Origin: JAQGMV01 sp046597455
Lineage (GTDB): Bacteria > Pseudomonadota > Gammaproteobacteria > Burkholderiales > SG8-41
Assembly: GCA_046597455.1 (NCBI GenBank)
Contig: JBKJKJ010000160.1
Span: 1 to 16,393, forward strand
DNA: 16,393 nt
Direction of reading: 5' to 3'
Under the pieces are notes generated by a model. It had not been told where the DNA came from and made no database searches. It saw nothing but the letters and a program-made list of their open reading frames with translations. The translations under genes and the position numbers were made by a program. Shown here piece after piece: positions 1 through 7,398 of the stretch. Numbering within the stretch: position 1 is the first letter of the stretch; every line of letters starts with the position of its first letter.

Positions 1-1016
1 GTCCAATATGCGGGCCGCCTCACCCCGGGTTCCGATTGCCTGCGCACGGCGAGCATACAGCCGTCAGACGAGACACTTGGCGCTTCGAATAGTCCGCGTA
101 GCAGTCTCCGCGTCCTCTTTCCGTCCATAAAATAGGCGCCGTCATAAGGCGGCGCGCCCGTGATCGTGAAGAAACCGTTTGACAGGGCAACGAACCCCAC
201 CTTCGCGGGAACAATGCGCTCGCGCATCCAGATCGCCGGCGGCACAACCAACGCTTCCACTCGGCCATCCGAGTGCAGCCACCACACTGGCCGTGGCAAG
301 CCCTCCGGCCAGGGCGAGACTTCGTATCCTCGGCGCGAATCGAAATAGACGCTTTCGACAAAATACGCATCTTTGAAAGGAAAAAACGTGATCGTCGCGC
401 GCTCGATTTCCCGTCGCTTGAGTGGAAGCACTACACCTTTGCTGCTGCCAGGTCTAAAAAGTTGCATTGGCGTGTTCGCGTGCGAGAGCTGCGGCCCCAT
501 GTCGATAAACCCGTGCTCTGGCCGCAGGCGTATGAACACGTGCTCCACGTCAAGATTGGGCGGTTTCGCCAACACTTCATAAGGCAAGCACGTAATATCA
601 TCGTACTTTATGGCGCGTTGCTCACGAACCACTACGCCTCCTAGGCGCCCAATGCTCGTCCAATCCCTAAGCGTTGAATTCTCTATCTCTCGGTATGCGA
701 TGTTTCCATTGTCGTAGCAGAGACCACCGTCAGTGGCACCAAACCTCTTAATCTCCTTGGTGCGGATGTTCCACGTTGTTACTCGACTCACCGGTTTGCG
801 AAACGTGCCGTCCATGACGTGTTCGCCGGTCGGTCCGAAAAAGAGCAGTTCGTCAGCGGAAACCCAATGTACCGAACTCCGACGGTCCACCTCGATCCCC
901 GACTCGATGATCTGTATGCCATCTTGAGTTTGCTGTGGCTGAGCGCAACTCGAACTCGCAACCAGCGAGACAGCGACGATGCCCGCGCGAAGCAGCCTTT
1001 CGAGTATTGTTCTCAA
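1..1016 (-). CDS. Putative exported protein or lipoprotein, unknown function (3' end beyond the window)
   Basis: An uninterrupted frame runs from a TTG at 1016 to the left edge (about 338 codons, no stop), so the gene is partial. The start is supported by GGAG at 1028-1025, eight bases upstream of TTG; an in-frame TGA at 1037-1035 rules out anything longer. The N-terminus reads MRTILERLLRAGIVAVSLVA then SSSCAQ: a basic n-region, a hydrophobic core and a cysteine near residue 24. That fits a Sec signal, possibly with a weak lipobox (SSSC lacks the usual Leu at -3). The rest is soluble and rich in Trp, Gly and Asp, with recurring SDG-type turns (for example WWLHSDGRVEALVV and VSSDGC), which is suggestive of a beta-propeller but not diagnostic. 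I do not recognise the family. Its GC is lower than that of genes to the right (two sampled 60-base stretches were about 45-48 %). The TTG overlaps the TGA of a short upstream ORF (TTGA), suggesting translational coupling. Confidence 0.72.
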   Translation of the reverse strand, partial: MRTILERLLRAGIVAVSLVASSSCAQPQQTQDGIQIIESGIEVDRRSSVHWVSADELLFFGPTGEHVMDGTFRKPVSRVTTWNIRTKEIKRFGATDGGLCYDNGNIAYREIENSTLRDWTSIGRLGGVVVREQRAIKYDDITCLPYEVLAKPPNLDVEHVFIRLRPEHGFIDMGPQLSHANTPMQLFRPGSSKGVVLPLKRREIERATITFFPFKDAYFVESVYFDSRRGYEVSPWPEGLPRPVWWLHSDGRVEALVVPPAIWMRERIVPAKVGFVALSNGFFTITGAPPYDGAYFMDGKRTRRLLRGLFEAPSVSSDGCMLAVRRQSEPGVRRPAYW

Positions 1017-1162
1017 CGGCGAATCTCCAGTGGATCACCAGCCGCGTACGCCATATCGCTTTCCATGAGCGTTATTTTGCTCAGCTCGTTGCTCGTGCGT
1101 TGCGCCATGCAATCTGCCGATAAGATTTGAGTGGTTAGGCTCGAGTCATTTACGTCGTGCAT
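1013..1162 (-). CDS. Possible 49-residue small protein linking the ankyrin gene to the downstream exported-protein gene
   Basis: ATG at 1162 opens a 49-codon frame beginning MHDVNDSSLTTQILSAD and ending DPLEIRR, with TGA at 1015-1013. It overlaps the last codons of the ankyrin gene (stop at 1148-1146) in another frame. Its TGA overlaps the TTG start of the next gene as TTGA. Residue use looks protein-like (mixed Ser, Asp, Glu, Leu, no low-complexity runs), but no clear Shine-Dalgarno sequence is visible and chance cannot be excluded. The ATG at 1105 (MAQRTSNELSK) is an alternative start. If translated, it would couple all three genes of this block. Function unknown; no signal peptide or membrane segment is seen. 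Confidence 0.33.
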   Translation of the reverse strand: MHDVNDSSLTTQILSADCMAQRTSNELSKITLMESDMAYAAGDPLEIRR

Positions 1163-2576
1163 CAGAGAGCACCGCCGCACTGCCGTATTTACGATGCACT
1201 ACGGCAAGGCCGTGAGCTGTTCGGCCATCGTGATCGCGCAATCCGGCATTCGCCCCTTTGTTTAAGAGCAGCTTTACAACGTCGTCGAGTCCATGGCGAG
1301 CGGCTGCCATCAGCGGCGTTTGCCCCTCGTTCGCAACGATGTTGATCGCCGCTCCGTGACGCAATAAAAGTAACGCCGTGTCCCGGGCACCGGTATCCAG
1401 GGCGTTATAAAGCGCATTTCGTCCTCCGTTGTCTCGTGAATTCACCTCTGCTCCGTTTTGCAGCAGCAGCGCCACGATGTCAGTATTGCCCCACCATGCC
1501 GCAGCCAGAATAGGAGTTGCCTGGGTACTACTCCGAGCATTCACGTCGCTTCCGTTGGCGATAAGCATTCGCACGATGTCGTCATGCCCGTTGCGCGCAG
1601 CCCAATGTAACGGGGTCCAGCTTGAGTCGGTGTAGGGCTCTTTCTCCTGAACGCTAACCCCCCGCTCAATCAGCATGCCGACGATTTCCGTATGTCCGTA
1701 ACGTGCCGCGAGTGCCATTGCCGACGCTCCCCGTTCTCCGCTGATATCGGCGCCTTTGTCGATAAGGAACGCAGCCGCTCTTGTCTGTCGCGCCTTTAAG
1801 GCTGTCTCTAGGGGTACCTGACGGATTTCGCTTGCGACATTGATTTGAGCCTGCTTACTTAGAAGCAGTTCTATCAATTCCACGTCACCGCTGGCTGCAG
1901 CACCATGAAGCGCCGTAAACCCACCGCGCGGCCCCGTGCGATTGACGTCGGCCCCATGCTCGACCAAATACTTCGCCACCGCGCCGTTGCTGGCCAGCAG
2001 CAGTGGGGTAAGTCCCTGCCGACGCCCCGGTGCCGGCTCGTCGACGTAGGCTCCGTATTTAATCAACAGCTTCACGATTTCAAGATCGCCTAGCTCGGCG
2101 GCGAGATGGATAGGGTGCCAGCCGTCGGAGCTAGGGTGGGGGTCTTTCGCGCGCACATTGATTCCCGCTTTTAAGAGGAGCTCCACCTTGCGGGAATTTC
2201 CCGTCTGAATCGAGTAGAAGAGTTGATCTTCGGTAAATGGAACGCCCTGTGCGGCGAGCGCTTGTCTGGCGTCCATTCGCTCGTCCGCGCGCGCAATCAT
2301 CGCCTGCGACAAGATGGCGAGCAGACTCGCCGCGGCGGCCGCGCGGATCAATCTGCTCTGAAATGCACGCTCATGTGCGCCGTCTCGCTCGACGCCGTTC
2401 ACCTGCGCCAAGCTTCCCAGGGGCAGGCACTGATGGCGTCCCAAGCGTCTTGCGGTGCAGTTACGACTTGAATGGTTGACGGGGCGCACCCGGCGAAGCA
2501 GCCACGATGCGACGATGACAATTCGGGACACCACGCGGCGGATGCCGCCATCAGCCCATCGTTCACCGCTGCTCAT
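1146..2576 (-). CDS. Ankyrin-repeat protein, probably exported
   Basis: About ten ankyrin repeats fill the C-terminal 370 residues, with textbook motifs such as TPLHWAARNGHDDIVRMLI and TPLMAAARHGLDDVVKLLL, followed by a degenerate last unit; the protein ends SDARRK. Ankyrin repeats bind other proteins, so no catalytic role is implied. The start is uncertain. ATG 2576 has the best ribosome site (GGGGAGG at 2587-2581, four bases away), but the first ~60 residues look unlike a conserved protein. GTG 2402 (GGAAG upstream) or TTG 2351 would begin shortly before a good Sec signal (core AAAAASLLAILSQAMIA, cleavage near ARA/DERMD), giving a periplasmic protein of about 400 residues. If 2576 is used, the hydrophobic stretch becomes internal. 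Codon use and GC differ from the panE and fimbrial genes, suggesting acquisition. Secreted ankyrin proteins in free-living proteobacteria often protect catalases or act as inhibitors; nothing here decides between such roles. Confidence 0.9.
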   Translation of the reverse strand: MSSGERWADGGIRRVVSRIVIVASWLLRRVRPVNHSSRNCTARRLGRHQCLPLGSLAQVNGVERDGAHERAFQSRLIRAAAAASLLAILSQAMIARADERMDARQALAAQGVPFTEDQLFYSIQTGNSRKVELLLKAGINVRAKDPHPSSDGWHPIHLAAELGDLEIVKLLIKYGAYVDEPAPGRRQGLTPLLLASNGAVAKYLVEHGADVNRTGPRGGFTALHGAAASGDVELIELLLSKQAQINVASEIRQVPLETALKARQTRAAAFLIDKGADISGERGASAMALAARYGHTEIVGMLIERGVSVQEKEPYTDSSWTPLHWAARNGHDDIVRMLIANGSDVNARSSTQATPILAAAWWGNTDIVALLLQNGAEVNSRDNGGRNALYNALDTGARDTALLLLRHGAAINIVANEGQTPLMAAARHGLDDVVKLLLNKGANAGLRDHDGRTAHGLAVVHRKYGSAAVLSDARRK

Positions 2577-2580
2577 CGCA

Positions 2581-2587
2581 CCTCCCC
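2581..2587 (-). promoter_or_regulatory. Strong Shine-Dalgarno upstream of the longest ankyrin-gene start
   Basis: GGGGAGG on the minus strand lies four bases before ATG 2576. It favours the long start even though the recognisable signal peptide begins about 75 codons later, so the site could also be a relic of an earlier gene. Confidence 0.45.
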
Positions 2588-2635
2588 ACTCCGACGCGTC
2601 TACAGCGTCGGCCTGCGTGGCTGCTTGCGAGTGAA

Positions 2636-2676
2636 ACCCCTTCTGGACGTAACGCTTACGTCGGGGTCAGGCTGAC
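2636..2676. repeat. Nested palindromes (REP-like) in the surE-ankyrin spacer
   Basis: ACCCC (2636-2640) pairs with GGGGT (2663-2667) around a perfect inner dyad ACGTAA-cgc-TTACGT (2647-2661). Immediately after, and sharing GGGGTC, is a second dyad GTCAG-g-CTGAC (2666-2676). The arrangement resembles REP/BIME elements or a protein-binding site. It sits where the low-GC block meets the chromosomal surE gene. Only one copy was noticed in this window. Confidence 0.4.
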
Positions 2677-2710
2677 AATTTAAGCCCTGAGTTTTGCGGA
2701 TGTAAACAAC

Positions 2711-2746
2711 AAAAACGGCCTAGTGTCGGCGTTGTCCATACGACAC
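2711..2746 (-). terminator. Probable intrinsic terminator downstream of surE
   Basis: On the minus strand, GTGTCG (2746-2741) pairs with CGACAC (2728-2723), and a TTTTTGTTGTTT run starting at 2715 follows a few bases later. It lies about 75 bases after the surE stop. The loop is fairly long and the T-run is slightly displaced from the stem. Confidence 0.45.
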
Positions 2747-2822
2747 CGCGAGTTACGCAGGAATGCTGGGGAATCGCACGAACACCGCGCACCGCCGCAC
2801 CGCCTAAGCGACCGGACCGAGA

Positions 2823-3557
2823 TCACCCCAGCGGATGCCGCGTCATCGCCTCCCCCAGTTCCTTCTCGTTGGTGAGATCGAGGCGCAGCGGCGTGAGCGA
2901 CACGTAGTTGTGGTCCACAGCCCAGCGATCGGTGCCCTCTTCCGTTTCCTGGATCGGGATCACCGTGAACCGGTAGTGCTCGCGGCCCATCGGGTCTTTT
3001 CCCGGCACGACTTTGCCGTCGTACTGCTTCACAGACTGACGTGTCCAGCGCATGCCTTTGGGCTCAGTCATGGGGAAATTCACGTTGACGAGCGAGAGGC
3101 GCTCGTCGGGCAGCATGATTTCGAGCGTCTTCGCCACCCAGCGCTTGAGCATGTCCCAATCGGGCTCGTCGTCGTCCACCGGCGTGCTGAACGCAAAGCC
3201 GCGCATGCCGAAGAGCACCGCCTGCTTCGCCGCGGCGAGCGTGCCCGAATGCCATAACCCGTTGCCGAGGTTGGGGCCGAGGTTGATGCCGGAGAGCACG
3301 ACATCGACCTTGTCCCAGTGATGCGAGCCGAGCGCGACACAGTCTCCCGGCGTGCCGTTGACGCGATACGCATCGATGCCTTTGATCGGTGTGCGCTTAT
3401 ACGAAAGCGGCCGGTTGGCCGTGATCGCGTGGCTCGCCGAGGACATCTCCACGTCGGGCGCCACGATGCGCACCTCGCCGAACTGCTGCGCCACTTCCGC
3501 CAGCGCGTGTATGCCCGGGCTGTACACCCCGTCGTCGTTCGCAATCAGAATCCGCAC
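2823..3557 (-). CDS. surE: 5'/3'-nucleotidase SurE
   Basis: SurE is a divalent-metal-dependent nucleotidase (acid phosphatase) that acts on 5'- and 3'-nucleoside monophosphates in the cytosol and is linked to stationary-phase survival. The protein starts MRILIANDDGVYSPG: the metal ligands D8 and D9 are present, followed by the serine loop (SSASHAIT, residues 39-46) and the GINLGPNLGNG loop with N92, the remaining metal-site residue. At 244 residues it has the usual family length. The GTG start at 3557 is chosen because GAGGAG lies six bases upstream; the longer frame from 3611 has no such site and adds residues not found in SurE. The usual partners pcm, nlpD and rpoS are absent on either side in this window. 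Its promoter must lie within or beyond the divergent lipid-kinase remnant. Function is near certain. Confidence 0.97.
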   Translation of the reverse strand: MRILIANDDGVYSPGIHALAEVAQQFGEVRIVAPDVEMSSASHAITANRPLSYKRTPIKGIDAYRVNGTPGDCVALGSHHWDKVDVVLSGINLGPNLGNGLWHSGTLAAAKQAVLFGMRGFAFSTPVDDDEPDWDMLKRWVAKTLEIMLPDERLSLVNVNFPMTEPKGMRWTRQSVKQYDGKVVPGKDPMGREHYRFTVIPIQETEEGTDRWAVDHNYVSLTPLRLDLTNEKELGEAMTRHPLG

Positions 3558-3575
3558 TCGTCTCTCCTCAACCGC

Positions 3576-4328
3576 ATGAATGTGACTGGACGAAGCGCCG
3601 ACCCGCTGCAAGCGGCCACATCACATCGTCACTACATCACTACGCGCTACTTCATCGAAGGATTCGGTGTCGGACTTTTTGCGTGCACGATCCCGGTGGC
3701 GATGCAGAGCCGGAAGCTCGAAAAGCTGGACGATGCCGACGCCAAAGTCGCCTATGCGCTCGGCATGCTGCGCGACCGGCTCGACAACTGTCCGCAACAC
3801 CGTCTCGAGATGACGCTGGACAGCACGGCGCTCGCCGGCGATTACGTGCTGTTAGAAGCGATGAACATGGAATTCGTCGGGCCGAATCTTTATCTGGCCC
3901 CGGACATGCACCCCGCTGACGGCCTGCTTGACGTGGTGCTCGTGACCAGCGCGGAGCGCGACACGCTCAAGGCGTCGCTTGCCGACTGGAAAAGCGGGGA
4001 GCTGCTGCGGCCTGACCTGACGCGTTACCGCGCGGGGTCCATCGAGCTCGGGTGGACCGGCTACGACGTGCACATCGACGACGAAGCGTGGCCGCCGAAA
4101 GACAGCGACGCGCCGGCGTCACTCACCCCTATCGAGCTCAATGTGGAGCGCGATGCGCTGGAGTTCATCGCCCCCCCCAAAGCGCGCGTAAACCCGCTCC
4201 GCTGGTGGACACCGGCCCCTTCTGAACCCGCGCCGAGGTGTTTCGCATTGCGGCGCACCATCCCGCATCGCACAATTCCCGCTTTTTTGACTTTTTCAGC
4301 TGGAGGGGCAGGACCGTACTTGCGTTGA
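3576..4328 (+). pseudogene. Lipid kinase (DAGK/YegS-type) remnant lacking the catalytic N-terminal domain
   Basis: From about 3630 the frame reads TTRYFIEGFGVGLFA, then KVAYALGMLRDRL, then DYVLLEAMNMEFVGPNLYLA and DGLLDVVLV. This pattern is the C-terminal half of diacylglycerol/YegS-type lipid kinases. The N-terminal ATP-binding domain with its GGDGT motif is absent: immediately upstream is surE on the opposite strand, and no Shine-Dalgarno precedes ATG 3576 or ATG 3702. The junction between foreign and homologous sequence lies near 3600-3640. At 4171-4178 a C8 run precedes a 45-residue low-quality tail; with seven C the frame would end at TAA 4189-4191 (EFIAPPKRA), which looks like a natural end. 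So the gene appears doubly damaged. An alternative is that the fragment is still expressed as a small ligand-binding domain, but it should not be a working kinase. Confidence 0.7.
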
Positions 4329-4340
4329 TGCTGCATCGCA

Positions 4341-4383
4341 CCACGGCTTTCCAGCCCGCCGCGTCGGCCGTGGAGCTCTTTTT
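4341..4383 (+). terminator. Possible intrinsic terminator before the panE-family gene
   Basis: CCACGGC (4341-4347) pairs perfectly with GCCGTGG (4367-4373), and a T5 run sits at 4379-4383. The 19-base loop is long. It would end transcription coming through the lipid-kinase remnant and isolate the following gene, whose ribosome site begins only 16 bases later. Confidence 0.4.
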
Positions 4384-4409
4384 GCGGCTTCGCACAACGG
4401 AGGATGGTC

Positions 4410-5432
4410 ATGCGTATTTGCGTCATTGGCGCCGGCTCGATCGGCGGGTATCTGGCAGTGCACCTGGCGCATGCGTGGCACGAAGTGTCCGTCGTCGCCC
4501 GCGGCCCCCACCTGCAGGCGATCCGTAAGCACGGCCTGCGGCTCATCGCCGCGGACGGCGAAGAGCTCATCGCGCGCAACCTCAATCTCACCGACCGGAT
4601 CGACACGCTCGGCAAGCAGGACATCGTGATCCTGGCGGTAAAAGCCCATCAGGTCGCGCCGATCGTGCACGCGCTCCCCGCCCTGTTTCACGACAAGTCG
4701 GTGCTGGTCCCGATGCAAAACGGCATCCCGTGGTGGTATTTCCAGCGCCATGGTGGTGAGCACGACGGGCGTTTCGTCGAATCGGTTGATCCCACGGGCG
4801 CCGTCGCCCGTGCAATCGATCCGGGCCGTATCGTGGGCTGTGTGGTGTATCCGGCCGCGGCGATCGAGGCGCCGGGCGTCATCCGGCACATCGAGGGCAA
4901 TCGGTTCCCGGTGGGCGCGCTGGACGGCGCAGAAACGGAGCGTGTGCTTCGCGTTTCGGACGCACTGGTCTCGGCCGGGCTCAAGTCGCCCGTGCTGGCA
5001 GACATCCGCAGCGAAATCTGGCTCAAGCTGTGGGGCAACCTCACGTTCAACCCGATCAGCGCGCTCACACACGCCACACTCGTCGACCTGTGCCAGTTTC
5101 CGCCGTCGCGAGAGCTCGCGCAGAACATGATGCAGGAAGCGCAGGCGGTCGCTGCGGCACTGGGAGTCGGTTTTCGCGTTCCGCTCGCGCAGCGCCTTGC
5201 CGGCGCCGAGAAAGTCGGCAAGCACAAGACCTCAATGCTGCAGGATGTGGAAGCCGGGCGGGACCCGGAGATCGACGCACTGGTCGGCTCGGTCATCGAG
5301 CTCGGACGCCTCACCGGCACGCCCACGCCCTCGATCGACGCCGTTTACGCGCTGATGAAGCTGCTTTCGAAAACGATCAGCGACGAACAGATCTGCGTAC
5401 GCGCCACGCCGCGAATGCTCGACGCGGCCTGA
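4410..5432 (+). CDS. 2-dehydropantoate 2-reductase family protein (PanE/ApbA)
   Basis: Members use NADPH to reduce ketopantoate to pantoate in pantothenate (CoA) synthesis; paralogues act on other 2-keto acids. Seen here: the Rossmann dinucleotide motif GAGSIGG at residues 7-13, the PMQNGIPWWYF segment (101-111), K206 and N210 in WLKLWGNLTFNP (the KxxxN pair of PanE), and TSMLQDVEAGR with E287 matching the catalytic/substrate glutamate. At 340 residues it is longer than the E. coli enzyme (303), with an extra C-terminal tail. ATG 4410 is chosen over ATG 4404 because GGAGG (4399-4403) abuts 4404 and is correctly spaced (six bases) from 4410. No other pantothenate gene is nearby, and the QNGIPWWYF subgroup often occurs as a second copy, so the exact substrate is open and I give no symbol. 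Confidence 0.9.
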   Translation: MRICVIGAGSIGGYLAVHLAHAWHEVSVVARGPHLQAIRKHGLRLIAADGEELIARNLNLTDRIDTLGKQDIVILAVKAHQVAPIVHALPALFHDKSVLVPMQNGIPWWYFQRHGGEHDGRFVESVDPTGAVARAIDPGRIVGCVVYPAAAIEAPGVIRHIEGNRFPVGALDGAETERVLRVSDALVSAGLKSPVLADIRSEIWLKLWGNLTFNPISALTHATLVDLCQFPPSRELAQNMMQEAQAVAAALGVGFRVPLAQRLAGAEKVGKHKTSMLQDVEAGRDPEIDALVGSVIELGRLTGTPTPSIDAVYALMKLLSKTISDEQICVRATPRMLDAA

Positions 5433-5466
5433 GTCGAACCGCCGCTGCGGTCGGGACGCCCTGCGT

Positions 5467-6189
5467 CTACGGCTGCAGCGTCGAGGAGTTGTCGGTGTCG
5501 AGCATCGCCCTGAGCGTGCGGGACGCGAACTCGCGGTGGTAGAGCACGCCGATCACCCACGCCGTGCCGGCGATCATCAGCCACGGATGCAGAAACCACG
5601 CGATCGCGGCGAGCGCGAAGTAGAAAGCGCGCAACCCGTTGTTGAAGTTCTCACCCGCGTATGACGTGATCTTCGCGATGCTGTTGATGAGCGGCGCATA
5701 CTGCTCGGCGTTCTCCTTGGGCATCTTCGGCGCGGCGGCGATCATGATGCCGCAGAAGTTGAGCTGCCGGATCGCCCAGGTAAACTTGAAAAACGCGTAG
5801 ACGAAGATCGCCACCAGCAAGGCGATCTTCAGCTCGAGCAGGCGCGCCGAGCCCTGGACCGTGAAAGGCAGGCCGGACACCACTTCGAGCGTCTGCTGCA
5901 CGTAGCCGGTCAGCGCGATCAGTGCGCCGAGGATCAGCATCGTGGTGGACGCGAAAAACTGCGAGCTGCGCGTGACATTGCGCATGGCGTTGATGTCGAC
6001 CATGCGGTTGTCGCGCTCGATCATGCGCACCATCCACTCGCGCCGGTAGAAATCCATGCGGTTGTGCAGGCTCGGCACGAGCCTGCCGCGGCGCGCCGCG
6101 AAGACCGCGTAGCTGATCCACGTCACGATGAAGAAGATCAGCGCGGCGATGTCGAGCCAGGTCGCGCCCACTTCGTACAGGGTTTTCAT
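5467..6189 (-). CDS. DUF599-family inner-membrane protein
   Basis: 240 residues with about five hydrophobic segments: residues ~13-31, 79-97, 118-139 and 188-218 (the last probably two short helices). The conserved soluble stretch LHNRMDFYRREWMVRMIERDNR and the pattern around NFCGIMIAAAP match the DUF599 family as I know it. No biochemical function is established for this family. It starts three bases after the stop of the FIST-domain gene with no evident Shine-Dalgarno, so it is probably translated by coupling and forms a two-gene operon with that sensor. Its stop faces the panE-family stop 34 bases away (convergent). The family call is good; the function is unknown. Confidence 0.82.
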   Translation of the reverse strand: MKTLYEVGATWLDIAALIFFIVTWISYAVFAARRGRLVPSLHNRMDFYRREWMVRMIERDNRMVDINAMRNVTRSSQFFASTTMLILGALIALTGYVQQTLEVVSGLPFTVQGSARLLELKIALLVAIFVYAFFKFTWAIRQLNFCGIMIAAAPKMPKENAEQYAPLINSIAKITSYAGENFNNGLRAFYFALAAIAWFLHPWLMIAGTAWVIGVLYHREFASRTLRAMLDTDNSSTLQP

Positions 6190-6192
6190 GCG

Positions 6193-7299
6193 CTACAGGA
6201 ACAGCGTGAGCACGCCGGTATAGCCGTAGAGGCGATTGTGCGAGATCTCGCCGTTGCAGAAGAAACCAACAAGCGGCGTGTCGCCCAGAGCGGCGCCGAT
6301 CATCTTGAGCTCTTCGGAATTCGGTCCGAAAAGACTCGCGCCGCGCCCCAGGCACGAGTAATACACGGCACCTCGCGGCGGCGCGTAAAGTCCCTGGCGG
6401 ATGCTCTCGAGCATGCGCGTCATGTCATCCTTCGCGGTCTGCGCATCCCTGCGGCAAAACATCACGGTCGCGTCGGGTTCGAGTATGTCTCCGATCGCGA
6501 CGAGCTTGTTCGACGGATCGAGGCCGACGAGATTGCGCACGATATAGTCGCCGGTGTCGCTGCCCTTGATCGGGAGCCCTGCGAATACGTGGCCGCCGAT
6601 GCGGTCGATTTCCTGCGCCATCTCCTCGCCGATGTCTTCGAGGAACACGTCGAGCGCCGGGCGTCCGTCGAGCGTGATGATGATGTTGCGCTGGCTCCCG
6701 GTCACGGCGTGCTTGGGGCCGATGGGCGAGCAACCCTGCGTGAGCCGCGTGGCGATCGTGACGCTGTCCGCGAATGCCACGCCGGACACGCCGCCGTCGA
6801 GCACGCGATCGGCGATCTGCAGGTTCTGCTGGCGCGAGCTCGTGAGACCGCCGACCAGAAAACCGCTTTCCACCTTGTCGGCGAGCCGCGTGACGATCTC
6901 ACCCACGTGCTGGTTGTGAGGATCGGCATGGACCAGCGCGAAAGCCGACTGCACACCGCTGCATTTCAGCTCCAGGCGCTTCACGTCGTCTTCGCTTGCG
7001 ATGCCGGAAAAGACTTTGAACGAATCGGCCTCGAAATCCCCGATCATGGCCGCCGCAGCGGGCTCGTCCAGGTACTCGCGACCGGTCGCGCACACGCCCA
7101 GCCCCACCGTGCCGACCCAATGCGGCACACCCGTCGTCTTCCTCAGCAGCGCGAGCACGTCCGGCAGATGGTCGCTGATGCGGTCGGTGGCGTAGAGGAA
7201 GCCGAGGGTGCCGGACGCGCCTTCGAGCTGGTGCGCGCACGACTCGGCGACCTCGCGCCAGTCATTGCCGCCGGCGTGGGCGTAACGGAACTGGGTCAT
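6193..7299 (-). CDS. FIST signal-transduction protein (FIST_N + FIST_C)
   Basis: FIST domains are proposed cytosolic sensor modules for small ligands, often linked to histidine kinases, methyl-accepting proteins or diguanylate cyclases. This 368-residue protein is a stand-alone FIST. The N-terminal domain (about residues 20-215) opens with the repeated sheet-helix pattern and contains GTVGLGVCATG and a later VGGLTSSRQQ segment. The C-terminal domain (about 220-355) contains GLPIKGSDTGDYIVRNLVGL, PDATVMFCRRDAQTAKDDM and the conserved end LVGFFCNGEISHNRLYGYTG. No kinase, HAMP or GGDEF part is attached. The start at 7299 has only a weak ribosome site. The DUF599 gene follows after 3 bp, so any response partner might be that membrane protein rather than a canonical kinase. 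Confidence 0.9.
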   Translation of the reverse strand: MTQFRYAHAGGNDWREVAESCAHQLEGASGTLGFLYATDRISDHLPDVLALLRKTTGVPHWVGTVGLGVCATGREYLDEPAAAAMIGDFEADSFKVFSGIASEDDVKRLELKCSGVQSAFALVHADPHNQHVGEIVTRLADKVESGFLVGGLTSSRQQNLQIADRVLDGGVSGVAFADSVTIATRLTQGCSPIGPKHAVTGSQRNIIITLDGRPALDVFLEDIGEEMAQEIDRIGGHVFAGLPIKGSDTGDYIVRNLVGLDPSNKLVAIGDILEPDATVMFCRRDAQTAKDDMTRMLESIRQGLYAPPRGAVYYSCLGRGASLFGPNSEELKMIGAALGDTPLVGFFCNGEISHNRLYGYTGVLTLFL

Positions 7300-7398
7300 T
7301 TCATGTTTCGACTTCGCTGGCGCTGCGTTCGATACGAACAGTGGGGGCTTTTGCAGCAGCCCGACAGGATTCCGGCGTGGGCCCGGGGAAGGATCGCA

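Noticed and set aside
273..644. Plus-strand frames of 60-123 codons in the first kilobase
   Set aside because: They are antisense to the continuous minus-strand frame that has a start site, signal sequence and protein-like composition.
3318..3575. N-terminal extension of the lipid-kinase frame back to 3318
   Set aside because: It is antisense to the surE 5' part and shows no kinase features; the GGDGT domain is not there.
3630..3660. Repeated CACTAC/ATCAC units near the surE promoter region
   Set aside because: Too short and irregular to call a repeat or binding site.
4296..5225. 309-codon minus-strand frame opposite the panE-family gene
   Set aside because: The plus-strand gene has clear motifs and a good ribosome site; the opposite frame has neither.
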